A stretch of 52,805 nt of DNA. Origin: Planctomycetota bacterium. GTDB lineage: Bacteria > Planctomycetota > UBA8742 > UBA2392. Positions 32,174 to 40,016 of the stretch are shown piece after piece. Position numbers and translations under genes: made by a program. Position 1 is the stretch's first letter. Every line of letters starts with the position of its first letter. The stretch is taken from contig JADZFR010000043.1 of assembly GCA_020849795.1 (NCBI GenBank), positions 1 through 52,805 on the forward strand, read 5' to 3'. The notes beneath the pieces are model-generated. The model saw only the letters and a list, made by a program, of their open reading frames with translations. It was not told the DNA's origin and did no database searches.

Positions 32174-33631
32174 ATGGCACCCGAGGAAAGCAACGAATTC
32201 TTCGGACATCTCGATCAGCCTGCCACCCCGCGCATGCGGCGGCCGTCAAGCCTGAACAATGAGAAGCCCGACCCGGCCGACTTTCGGCACGTGCCGGACC
32301 CGTTTGATGACCAGGTCGGCGGAGATCACCCGCTCGCCCCCAGCGGCAGTGCCGCGCCGCAACCGCGCCAGCCCAAGGGCCCCGGCCTCAGCCCCGGCTT
32401 GCCCAAGATTCACGACCGCACGCCGTCACGCGAAGTGCCCAGAAGCGGCGTCGTGCTGACGCCCAGCGGGGTCCGGCGCGTCGAAGATGAGCCGCCCAAG
32501 GCACCGCCGCAGTCCAAAGTGCGCAACGTGCCATCCACGCCGGAACCCGAACCGGACTTCCACGAGCAGAGTCGCAATCGCAACGACGATGATGACGTGA
32601 ACTGGGAAGAGTATGCCGCAGGCGACTTTCCAGCCATGGCCGCAGAGGAGTTCGGCGTAAAGGTAGGCAAGACCGACAGCGGACGAATGGTGCCCGTGGG
32701 CATCCGCGCCGACCTGACCGACGAAGCCATCAAGAACCAGAGTGTGAAAGGCAAGGGCAAGGGTGCAGGCCGCCCGCCCAAGCCGATTGCCGCGCCGGCC
32801 GGGCCGAAGAGCTTCTGGGGCAAAGTCGGTGACAGCCTGCGCCTGACCAAGGCCCCAGAGTCTGAAGGTGACGAAACCCGAGCTGAGGGAAAGGGCGGCG
32901 GTTTCGCGCGCTCGGGCAGCATGCCCAAGAAGAAGGGCGCAAAGAAGACGCCGCTGGGCATGGCCTGGAGCGTGTTTGTGGAAGTGCTGAAAATCCTGAT
33001 GCTCGTGCTGTTGTTGCGCGCTTACGTAGTGCAGGTCAGCCAGGTGCAGGGCCCGAGCATGGAAGGCACGCTGGAACAGGGCGACCGGCTGGTGGTTGAG
33101 CGCGTGACGCCGCTGATTGCGAATAACCAGGACAAGTGGTGGATCAATTGGTTGCCTGGCTTCCTCACGCCTGAACTTAGGCGCGGTGACATTGTTGTGA
33201 TTCGCAGCCCCGAAGACCCGGGTGCAGAGCTGGTGAAGCGCCTGATCGCGCTACCCGGTGACACGATCAAGTTCGAGGACGGTAAGCTCTGGCTCAAGCC
33301 CAAGGGCTCATCAGAATTCGCACAGGTCACAGAAGACTATCTCAACGCCGAAGAACTGAAGAACGAAGACGGCACGTTCCGCTCGTATTCGATCGGCGAC
33401 CTCGGCAGCCACATTTCCGAGGGCGACGAGATCGAGGTACCACCGCAGCGCATTTTCGTGATGGGCGACAATCGCACGCACAGCAATGACAGCCGCCGCT
33501 GGCTTGAAATCGACGTGCGCCGCAGCGAGCCGCCGGGTGTGAACCGCCTGTGGGTGCATACTTCCAGCGTCGAGGGCCGGGTGATTTTCCGGATTTATCC
33601 GTTCAATCGCATATGGCCGCCCGTGAAGTAG
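32174..33631 (+). CDS. lepB: Signal peptidase I with a long disordered N-terminal extension
   Basis: 485 residues; the catalytic part occupies only about 255-485. A single membrane helix (FVEVLKILMLVLLLRAYVV) precedes the Ser/Lys dyad: S295 in VQGPSMEGTL and K355 in LVKRLIALPGD. MGDNRTHSNDSR (box E) follows. It removes signal peptides from exported proteins at the outer face of the inner membrane. The first 250 residues are Pro/charged and predicted disordered (LAPSGSAAPQPRQPKGPG), and would lie in the cytoplasm. Ordinary LepB lacks such an extension. The extension resembles in composition the disordered region of the preceding MshEN-domain protein, which may point to a shared partner. Confidence 0.92.
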   Translation: MAPEESNEFFGHLDQPATPRMRRPSSLNNEKPDPADFRHVPDPFDDQVGGDHPLAPSGSAAPQPRQPKGPGLSPGLPKIHDRTPSREVPRSGVVLTPSGVRRVEDEPPKAPPQSKVRNVPSTPEPEPDFHEQSRNRNDDDDVNWEEYAAGDFPAMAAEEFGVKVGKTDSGRMVPVGIRADLTDEAIKNQSVKGKGKGAGRPPKPIAAPAGPKSFWGKVGDSLRLTKAPESEGDETRAEGKGGGFARSGSMPKKKGAKKTPLGMAWSVFVEVLKILMLVLLLRAYVVQVSQVQGPSMEGTLEQGDRLVVERVTPLIANNQDKWWINWLPGFLTPELRRGDIVVIRSPEDPGAELVKRLIALPGDTIKFEDGKLWLKPKGSSEFAQVTEDYLNAEELKNEDGTFRSYSIGDLGSHISEGDEIEVPPQRIFVMGDNRTHSNDSRRWLEIDVRRSEPPGVNRLWVHTSSVEGRVIFRIYPFNRIWPPVK

Positions 33632-33653
33632 CGCGGTGATTCCGGTCTTTTGC

Positions 33654-33702
33654 GCGCACCAGTACGGCCGAAAAGCCCCAGACGGCGGCCGGAGTACTGC
33701 GC
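33654..33702. terminator. Imperfect inverted repeat between convergent lepB and bioB
   Basis: GGCCG (33666-33670) pairs with CGGCC (33686-33690) and AGTAC (33661-33665) with GTACT (33694-33698), with further GCGC pairing outside and small bulges. It lies in the 95-nt gap between convergent genes, so a bidirectional terminator is plausible. No U-tract. Confidence 0.35.
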
Positions 33703-33726
33703 CCCCCGCAGCTGCATGCGCTCTCA

Positions 33727-34740
33727 TCACGCGTTCAGGCCAAGGTCGCGCACCAGCTCAAGGTCGTCGTCTTTCGTGCGGCCGGGCGTGGTCAGGTAGT
33801 TGCCGACCATCATGCCGTTGGCGCCGGCCATGAAGATGAACGGCTGCAACTGCCGCAGTTGCTGCACGCGGCCGCCCGCGACAAACAGGTCGCTGGTGGG
33901 GTTCGTGAGTCGAAACACGGCGATCGACTTCAGGCAATCCACCGGCCGCATGGGCGGCAGGTCGGCCAGCGGCGTGCCTTTCACGGCGACCAGAAAGTTC
34001 AGCGGGATGTGCTCAGGCTTCAGGCTGGCGACCTGCTGCATCAGCTCAACGCGCTGGGCCGGGCTTTCGCCCATGCCCAGAATACCGCCGCAGCAGACCT
34101 CAAGGCCGGTCTCTTTGGCTCGCTGGATGGTTTCGTAGTTCTCGCTCCAGTCGCGGGTCGTGCACACCTTAGGATAAAACGTGCGCGAGCTTTCCAGGTT
34201 GTGGTGATAGACCTGCAAACCCGCCTCTTTCAACTTCTTCAGGACGCGCTTGCTGACGACACCAAGGCTGGCATCGGGCGCGATACGGCCGCTGGCGCGA
34301 ATCTTGCGCACAGCCTGCAGAATGGCCTCAAGCATCGGACCTTCCTGCACGCCCTTGACGGCGGTGACGATGCCGAAGTTGCTGCTGCCGTACTCGACCG
34401 CTTCGTCAGCGGCGCGCAGGATGGCGTCGGCGTTCATGATCGGGTAGGTCTCGACGCCGGTGTCCTTCTGGTAGAACGAGCTCTGGGCGCAGAAGGTGCA
34501 GTTTTCGCCGCATGCGCCGCTCTTTGCGTTCACGATGCTGCAACGGTGCAGCTTGTCGCCCTGGTAGTGCCGCTTCACGAGGTAGGCCGCGTACATCAGG
34601 TCGTAGACGCGATCGTCGGGCAAGGTCAACAGCCGCAATGCCGTCGCGTCGTCCAGGGCGCCGCCGTCGATGATGAAGTCGGCGACGTTGGTCAACGGGC
34701 CGGCGCCGATACTGAGTTGCGAGACTGCTGTGCCTGCCAT
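33727..34740 (-). CDS. bioB: Biotin synthase
   Basis: 337 residues. This radical SAM enzyme inserts sulfur into dethiobiotin. The SAM cluster motif is C77, C81 and C84 (GACGENCTFCAQS). YHHNLESSRTFYP, GILGMGES and IPLNFLVAVKGTPL are also characteristic, and the last includes the region that contacts dethiobiotin. The conserved FVAGGRV segment near the C-terminus is intact. GGAGACGCCC before the ATG at 34740 fixes the start. It lies 40 nt downstream of purD. The biotin product is required by AccB in this window. No other bio gene is nearby. Confidence 0.96.
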   Translation of the reverse strand: MAGTAVSQLSIGAGPLTNVADFIIDGGALDDATALRLLTLPDDRVYDLMYAAYLVKRHYQGDKLHRCSIVNAKSGACGENCTFCAQSSFYQKDTGVETYPIMNADAILRAADEAVEYGSSNFGIVTAVKGVQEGPMLEAILQAVRKIRASGRIAPDASLGVVSKRVLKKLKEAGLQVYHHNLESSRTFYPKVCTTRDWSENYETIQRAKETGLEVCCGGILGMGESPAQRVELMQQVASLKPEHIPLNFLVAVKGTPLADLPPMRPVDCLKSIAVFRLTNPTSDLFVAGGRVQQLRQLQPFIFMAGANGMMVGNYLTTPGRTKDDDLELVRDLGLNA

Positions 34741-34780
34741 GGGCGTCTCCGGATGGTGTGGCAATTGTGCGGCCGCAATG

Positions 34781-36055
34781 TTAGCGCCGGGCCTTCAAGC
34801 CGCGAAACCCAATGTCTCTGCGGTACAGCATCTTGTCGAACTGGATCTTCTCCACGGCTGCGTAGGCCTTGGCGCGGGCGTCCTCAAGGTCGGCGCCAAG
34901 GGCGCTTACACTGAGTACGCGGCCGCCGTTGGTGTACCAGTCGCCGTCCACTTTCTTCGTGCCGGCATGGAAGACCTGGATGTCGGGCCCGAGTTCCCAC
35001 TCCAGGCCTTTGATCTTGTAGCCTTTTTCGTGGGTGCGCGGGTAGCCGCCGCTTGCGAGCACAACTGTCACCACGCTGCGCGGGTCCCAGTTGACTTCGA
35101 CCTTGTCCAGTTCGCCGTCGATCGTTGCGCTCAACACCTCGTACAGGTCGGCCTGCATCCGCAACATGATGCTCTGCGTCTCGGGGTCGCCGAATCGCAC
35201 GTTGTACTCCAGCACCTTCGGGCCCTGCTTGGTCATCATGCACCCGGCGAAAAGCGTGCCTTTAAACGGCTCGCCTTCAACATTCATGGCGTGAATCGTC
35301 TGGACAATCACGTCGCGTTCAAGCTGGTGTACAGTGTCCGTGTTGATCTGCGGAAGAGGGCTGTAGGTGCCCATACCACCGGTGTTCTCGCCTGTGTCGC
35401 CTTCGCCAACGGGTTTGTGGTCCTGCGCCAGGCACAGCGGCAAAATGTTGTGTCCGTCGCTGATGGCGTGCACGCTGACTTCTTCACCGACCAGGAAATC
35501 TTCAATCAAGACCTGCCGGCCGGCGCTGCCAAAGCGCTTGGCCACCATGGCTTCGTGGACGGCGGCTTCGGCCTCTTCGTAGGTGCGCGCGATGGTCACG
35601 CCCTTGCCGGCGGCCAACCCGTCGGCCTTCAGCACTACCGGGTAGTCGCAGTTTTTCAGGTACTCGAGTGCCGGCGCCGGCTGTTCGTACATCTTGTGCC
35701 CGGCGGTCTGGATGCCGTGGCGCGACATGATGTCCTTGGCGAAGTTCTTGCTGCCCTCAAGGCGCGAGGCCTTGCGCGTGGGGCCAAAGATGCGCAGATG
35801 TTTCTTCTGAAACAGGTCGACAATACCCTCGACCAGCGGGTCTTCGGGGCCTACCACGGTCAGGTCGATTTTCTTGTCGCGGGCGAACGTGGCCAGGCCG
35901 TTGAGATCGCTGGCCTTGATGTTCACGGGCGTCGCAACGCTGCACATGCCGTCGCTGCCGGGCGCGGCATACAGCTCGGTGACGTGGGGCGACTGCCTCA
36001 GCTTCCAGGCAAGTGCGTGTTCGCGCGCGCCGCTGCCAATCACCAGGACCTTCAT
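34781..36055 (-). CDS. purD: Phosphoribosylamine-glycine ligase (GAR synthetase)
   Basis: 424 residues, normal length. It is the second enzyme of purine synthesis, joining glycine to phosphoribosylamine with ATP. The N-terminal MKVLVIGSGAREHALAWKL, the GPEDPLVEGIVD segment, the ATP-grasp LKADGLAAGKGVTIA and the VRFGDPETQ motif are all present. An SD (GGGAGAG) lies inside the end of the upstream kinase gene, and the ATG overlaps that gene's TAA (TAATG), so translation is coupled. The C-terminus ends with the usual mixed domain (ARAKAYAAVEKI). Confidence 0.97.
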   Translation of the reverse strand: MKVLVIGSGAREHALAWKLRQSPHVTELYAAPGSDGMCSVATPVNIKASDLNGLATFARDKKIDLTVVGPEDPLVEGIVDLFQKKHLRIFGPTRKASRLEGSKNFAKDIMSRHGIQTAGHKMYEQPAPALEYLKNCDYPVVLKADGLAAGKGVTIARTYEEAEAAVHEAMVAKRFGSAGRQVLIEDFLVGEEVSVHAISDGHNILPLCLAQDHKPVGEGDTGENTGGMGTYSPLPQINTDTVHQLERDVIVQTIHAMNVEGEPFKGTLFAGCMMTKQGPKVLEYNVRFGDPETQSIMLRMQADLYEVLSATIDGELDKVEVNWDPRSVVTVVLASGGYPRTHEKGYKIKGLEWELGPDIQVFHAGTKKVDGDWYTNGGRVLSVSALGADLEDARAKAYAAVEKIQFDKMLYRRDIGFRGLKARR

Positions 36056-36819
36056 TACTGCTCTCCCCGTTGCGGCGCTGTGTTCGGGTCCACGGCTACC
36101 ATCGATTTCAGGCTGCCACGTTTGCCTGGGTCGACGGGCAGCAGGATGATAAAGCGTGTCCCCTTGCCGGCTTCGCTCTCGAACGTGATCTGCCCGCCGT
36201 GTTCTTCAACGATTCTGCGCACCATTGCCAGTCCCATCCCGGTGCCGTGCTTCTTTGTCGTGAAGTAGGGGCGAAACATACGATCCATGTTGCTTTCGGC
36301 AATGCCGCATCCGGTGTCGATGACTTCGATCCCCAGCAGGTCGCCCTTTACTCGGGCGCGGACAATGACTTCGCCGCCGCCCTTTTCGTCAAGCGCATCA
36401 AAGGCGTTGCGCAACAGGTTCATCAGCGCGTTGCGCACCAGCGTGGGGTCAAGCACCAGGTCGTTCAGCGCTCCGTCGGCGTCAAAGTGAATGCGTATGT
36501 TGCGGCGGTGCGCGTCGTCGCCCAGAAACTCGAACAGCTCGACAATCAACGCGTACAGGTCGGTGCGCGTGAGCTTCAGGTCATGGCCGCGCGCGAAATG
36601 CAGAAACTCCTGCACGATGTCGTCAAGGTGCTTCACCTCGCGCAGCAACACTTCGATCTTGCGATGCGCGCGCTGGGCAGCCGCAGCCTTCTCTTTTGCA
36701 AGGTCTTCGTCCAGCAATTCCAACGTCAGCTTAATCGTGCTGAGCGGGTTCTTGATCTCATGGGCCAACCCGCCCGCAAGCTGGCCAAGAAACTCAAGCC
36801 GTGAGTTGGCGTTGCTCAT
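36055..36819 (-). CDS. Soluble sensor histidine kinase
   Basis: 254 residues containing only a HisKA dimerisation domain and a HATPase_c domain. The phospho-acceptor is H20 in GGLAHEIKNPLSTIKL. The N-box is NALMNLLRNAFDAL, the G1 box VIDTGCGIAESN, and the G2 region HGTGMGLAMVRRIVEEHGG. There is no transmembrane segment or recognisable sensor domain, so it is cytoplasmic and may receive signals through a partner protein. It resembles the NtrB-type kinase core. No response regulator is encoded in this window. It is the first gene of an apparent kinase-purD-bioB unit. No SD; a TATGAA box lies 8 nt before the ATG. Confidence 0.9.
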   Translation of the reverse strand: MSNANSRLEFLGQLAGGLAHEIKNPLSTIKLTLELLDEDLAKEKAAAAQRAHRKIEVLLREVKHLDDIVQEFLHFARGHDLKLTRTDLYALIVELFEFLGDDAHRRNIRIHFDADGALNDLVLDPTLVRNALMNLLRNAFDALDEKGGGEVIVRARVKGDLLGIEVIDTGCGIAESNMDRMFRPYFTTKKHGTGMGLAMVRRIVEEHGGQITFESEAGKGTRFIILLPVDPGKRGSLKSMVAVDPNTAPQRGEQ

Positions 36820-36827
36820 GCCTGTGC

Positions 36828-36856
36828 TTCATACATCGAAACCCCGCGCGTGTCGC
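36828..36856 (-). promoter_or_regulatory. Putative promoter of the kinase-purD-bioB unit, near-leaderless
   Basis: Minus strand: GCGACA (36851-36856), 17-nt spacer, TATGAA (36828-36833), then 8 nt to the ATG at 36819. Confidence 0.4.
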
Positions 36857-36961
36857 CCCTTTGCCGCGCCTGCGGCATTTTCCGGCTTTTCTTTGCCGGG
36901 GCAAGACGGCCTAATGTGGGGGTCTGCTGATCCTGAATGAGACCTTGCCCGGTGCGAAAAC

Positions 36962-37723
36962 ATGGCATTGACCGTTGCTTCAATCGACCTGTCGTCCAAG
37001 ATAGAGGACAAGCAGCAGTACGAAGAACGCCAGACGCTGGCGCAGATGCGCATGCTGCTGATCCAGCGCTGGATGTTTGAACACAAACGCGAAGCACTGC
37101 TTGTCTTCGAGGGTGCCGATGCCGCGGGCAAGGGTGGCAGCATCCGCCGCCTGATCGAGCGCCTTGACCCGCGCGGATACATCGTGCACCCGATTGGCGC
37201 GCCAAGTTCCCGCGAGCGGGGCCGGCACTACCTTCAACGCTTTTGGGACCGTATCCCTGAGCCAGGGTGTATCGCGATCTTTGACCGCAGTTGGTACGGG
37301 CGGGTGCTGGTCGAACGTGTCGAAAAGTTCGCAACAAAGCACGAATGGAAGCGCGCGTACGAAGAGATCAATGCCTTTGAGCGCATGCTGGACGCCGACA
37401 ACGTACCGATTCTGAAGTTCTACCTGCACATCTCCAAGGCCGAGCAATTGCGGCGCTTTCGCGCGCGCGAAGAAGACCCGTTCAAGAAATGGAAGATTGG
37501 CCCCGAAGACTGGCGCAATCGCAAGAGGTGGTCGAAGTACATTACCGCCGTGGACGACATGTTTGAAGAGACCTCGACAGAGTGGGCGCCATGGCATGCT
37601 GTCGCGGCCGAGCGCAAGTGGTTCGCCCGTGTCACGGTGCTGGAGACTGCGGTGAAGACTCTGTCGCGGCGCTTTGACATTGACGTGTCAATACCGAAGG
37701 GCTGGAAGCTGCACGGCGACTAG
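36962..37723 (+). CDS. ppk2: Polyphosphate kinase 2 family protein
   Basis: 253 residues, the length of a single-domain PPK2. It transfers phosphate between polyphosphate and nucleotides (usually making nucleoside di- or triphosphates from polyP). The Walker A loop is GADAAGKGG (51-59). The Walker B motif is FDRSWYGRVLVERV with D108. The lid segment with R-rich REEDPFKKWKIGPEDWRNR is also typical. Nucleotide preference cannot be assigned. No clear SD at the ATG. It is divergent from the histidine kinase across 142 nt. Its TAG stop overlaps the stop of hemA at the palindrome CTAG. Confidence 0.9.
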   Translation: MALTVASIDLSSKIEDKQQYEERQTLAQMRMLLIQRWMFEHKREALLVFEGADAAGKGGSIRRLIERLDPRGYIVHPIGAPSSRERGRHYLQRFWDRIPEPGCIAIFDRSWYGRVLVERVEKFATKHEWKRAYEEINAFERMLDADNVPILKFYLHISKAEQLRRFRAREEDPFKKWKIGPEDWRNRKRWSKYITAVDDMFEETSTEWAPWHAVAAERKWFARVTVLETAVKTLSRRFDIDVSIPKGWKLHGD

Positions 37724-39063
37724 TTGTCGCGCGGTTCGGGCCTGCTCGGGGCATCCTCGGATGCGGGCTGGCCCGCCCCAGCCGGTCCCGTCGTTTCCTC
37801 TGCCTTGTCGATGCCAAGCGCAAGTGCAATACGCCGGATGCTGTCGGTGTCGCCGCGCGCGGCTTCCTGCTTGATGCCCTGGATCTGCGGGTGAAGCAGC
37901 TTGTTCACCAGCCGCTCGCTGAACGCTGCCAGCTCATGGCGTTGTGCCTCGGTCAGCTCCGGAAACTTCGACATCACTCGTTCCAGCTCTGCGTTCTTGA
38001 TGGCAATTGCTTTTGCTCGCAGCTCGGTGATCAGCGGGCCGGCTGCATAAGTCTGAAAGCTCGCGAGAAACTGGTCCGCTTCCTGGCGCACGATGGCGGC
38101 ACACCGTTCCAGCTCGCGGCTTCGTTCGTCTGTGTTTTCGGCCACGACGTGCTCGAGGTCGTCCACGTTGTAAAGAAACACGCCTTCGAGCTCAGCCGTG
38201 CTTTCCTCAATGTCGCGGGGCACCGCCAGGTCAAGGGCGAACACAGGCGCATGGCGGCGCTGTTTCTGGGAGCGCGCGAACTGGGCCTTGGTCAGGATGC
38301 GGTCCTCGGCCGCGGTCTGGCTGATCACGACGTCGGCGGTGGGCAGGTAATCTTCAAGCAGGTTCACCGGCACCGCGTCGCCCTTGTAGCGTTCGGCAAC
38401 TTCTTTGGCCCGATCCAGGCTGCGCGAGACGACCACAACGCGGCCAATGCCGGCTTCGCGCAAATAGGTCAGCGTTAGTTCGCCGACTTCGCCGGCGCCG
38501 ATCAGCAGCGCGGTTTTGCTGGCAAGGTCGTCGAAGATCCGCTTCACAAAGCGCACGGCCACGGAACTGACGCTGACCTGTCCCTGCCCGATGCCGGTGT
38601 CAGTGTGCAGCCGCTTGGCGACGTGAAAAGCGCGATGAAACAGTGCGTTGAGCTGTTTGCCGGTGCTGCTTTCGCTCTGGGCCAGCAGGTATGAACGTTT
38701 CACCTGGCTCAAGATCTGGGTTTCGCCCAGCACCAGGCTGTCAAGGCCGCCACAGACGCGCAGCAGGTGCTCGACGGCATCGCGGCCGCGGTGAAAGTAG
38801 CACAGCTTCTCAAGATACTCGGCTTTCATGCCGTGGTCGGCAGCCAGCGCAGCAAGCAGCTTCTCGCGGGCGTCCATGCCCTCGGCAAAGGCGTAAATCT
38901 CCACGCGGTTGCACGTCGAGAGCAGCACGGCTTCGTCGGTGTCCAGGCATTGCTGAACGTGCTGCAATGCCCCGGGCACCTTGCGTTCCGGGTAGGCAAG
39001 GCGCTCCCGCACCTCAAGGGGCGCGAATTTGTGATTGATCCCGAGTACTAGGTATCGATGCAT
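37720..39063 (-). CDS. hemA: Glutamyl-tRNA reductase
   Basis: 447 residues. It reduces glutamyl-tRNA to glutamate-1-semialdehyde, the committed step of C5 tetrapyrrole synthesis. The catalytic cysteine is C51 in LLSTCNRVEIY, and H11 lies in LGINHKFAPLEVRERL. LVLGETQILSQVK, the NADPH-binding LIGAGEVGELTL and FALDLAVPRDIE follow. A C-terminal helical dimerisation domain and a Pro/Glu-rich tail complete it. The ATG at 39063 is chosen because the family begins here; the frame is open 56 codons further only because it antisenses the upstream gene. It overlaps the HemX/CcsA-like gene by 16 nt, suggesting coupled translation. Confidence 0.96.
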   Translation of the reverse strand: MHRYLVLGINHKFAPLEVRERLAYPERKVPGALQHVQQCLDTDEAVLLSTCNRVEIYAFAEGMDAREKLLAALAADHGMKAEYLEKLCYFHRGRDAVEHLLRVCGGLDSLVLGETQILSQVKRSYLLAQSESSTGKQLNALFHRAFHVAKRLHTDTGIGQGQVSVSSVAVRFVKRIFDDLASKTALLIGAGEVGELTLTYLREAGIGRVVVVSRSLDRAKEVAERYKGDAVPVNLLEDYLPTADVVISQTAAEDRILTKAQFARSQKQRRHAPVFALDLAVPRDIEESTAELEGVFLYNVDDLEHVVAENTDERSRELERCAAIVRQEADQFLASFQTYAAGPLITELRAKAIAIKNAELERVMSKFPELTEAQRHELAAFSERLVNKLLHPQIQGIKQEAARGDTDSIRRIALALGIDKAEETTGPAGAGQPASEDAPSRPEPRDN

Positions 39064-39935
39064 GACACCGTCACCGCCACGTTGGTTCTCGAGTTTGTCC
39101 GCGACCAGATGCCCAAGCCGACGAACGTCATGACGACAAGCGCAAACCCCGCCAACACCATGTAGAAATTGCGACGACCCTGCAGAAAGCCCAGCCTGCG
39201 CCCCGCAGCCGCCACCAACAGGACAAACCACAGCACCACGCTAGGCGGGATCTTGGGGTTGCGGGCAATCGACTCCCAGCCAGAAGACGACAGCGCCAGG
39301 AACCCCAGCACCAGCCCGGCGGTCAGCAGAGGCAGCCCGACCAGAATGCACGTATTCACCAGCCGCTTGAGACTTTCGAGCGGCGGAAAGTTGCGAATCA
39401 GTGCCGGGTCACGATGCCGCTTGAGCGCACGCTCCAGCATCAGGAACATGACAGCCGCGAGCGTTGCCATGAAGAACGCGCCATAGCTGAGAAGCGTCAA
39501 CAAAACGTGCACGACCAGCAACGGCGTGCTTTCGCGGCCCTGGGCGGCGCTGTCGGCAAACGCCAGGTTGACAATGAAGATGATGGCCACAGCCGGGAAC
39601 GCAAACGCCCCGAGTGCAGGAAGTTTGCGCAGGCGGGTGGCCACGAAGTAGGCGAGCACCAGGCACAAGCCGGCGAGTTCAATCACCTCGAACAGGTTGG
39701 TGAAAGGCTCGCTGCCGGCTTCGGCAAATCGCGCGATGAAGTAGGCGCTGAGGCAGAACGCGCCGGCGGCGCCAGTCCAGTCGGCCCAGGCCATGCGGAC
39801 CTTGCGGGGCTGAAGCAAAGCCGTCACGGAGATCACGGCAGCAATGACAAACAGCAGAATGCTGGCATGCAGCGCCACCAGGGCGGCAGGGCCCATGGCG
39901 TGCTGGGTGAAAGAATGGAACGTCTGTAACAGCAT
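39048..39935 (-). CDS. HemX/CcsA-like cytochrome c assembly membrane protein
   Basis: 295 residues with about eight transmembrane helices. MAWADWTGAAGAFCLSAYFIARFAEAG, the SEPFTNLFEVIELAG segment, VVHVLLTLLSYGAFFMATLAAVMFLMLE and a later GWESIARNPKIPPSVVLWFVLL fit the CcmF/CcsA/HemX heme-handling superfamily. Conserved His in HVLLTLLSY could ligate heme. In Bacillus and others the hemX gene sits directly upstream of hemA and influences HemA levels; the same order and a 16-nt overlap occur here. A true CcsA role in cytochrome c maturation cannot be excluded, but no CcsB is nearby. Confidence 0.85.
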   Translation of the reverse strand: MLLQTFHSFTQHAMGPAALVALHASILLFVIAAVISVTALLQPRKVRMAWADWTGAAGAFCLSAYFIARFAEAGSEPFTNLFEVIELAGLCLVLAYFVATRLRKLPALGAFAFPAVAIIFIVNLAFADSAAQGRESTPLLVVHVLLTLLSYGAFFMATLAAVMFLMLERALKRHRDPALIRNFPPLESLKRLVNTCILVGLPLLTAGLVLGFLALSSSGWESIARNPKIPPSVVLWFVLLVAAAGRRLGFLQGRRNFYMVLAGFALVVMTFVGLGIWSRTNSRTNVAVTVSCIDT

Positions 39936-39941
39936 GGTGCC

Positions 39942-39970
39942 ATTGCAGAAGACAAGAGCCCCGAGCGCAA
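39942..39970 (-). promoter_or_regulatory. Putative promoter of the HemX-like gene and hemA, leaderless geometry
   Basis: Minus strand: TTGCGC (39965-39970), 17-nt spacer, TGCAAT (39942-39947), 6 nt to the ATG at 39935. Confidence 0.35.
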
Positions 39971-40016
39971 GCGACCGGTAAGCCGGCGATGATGATTCCT
40001 CTGCGCGGTGTCGGCC

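Noticed and set aside
36862..36881. Perfect 6-bp hairpin TGCCGC-GCCT-GCGGCA followed by TTTT, plus-strand orientation
   Set aside because: Terminator-like, but no plus-strand gene precedes it; it lies in the divergent region between the kinase and ppk2. It could be a ppk2 leader attenuator, but no promoter upstream of it is convincing.
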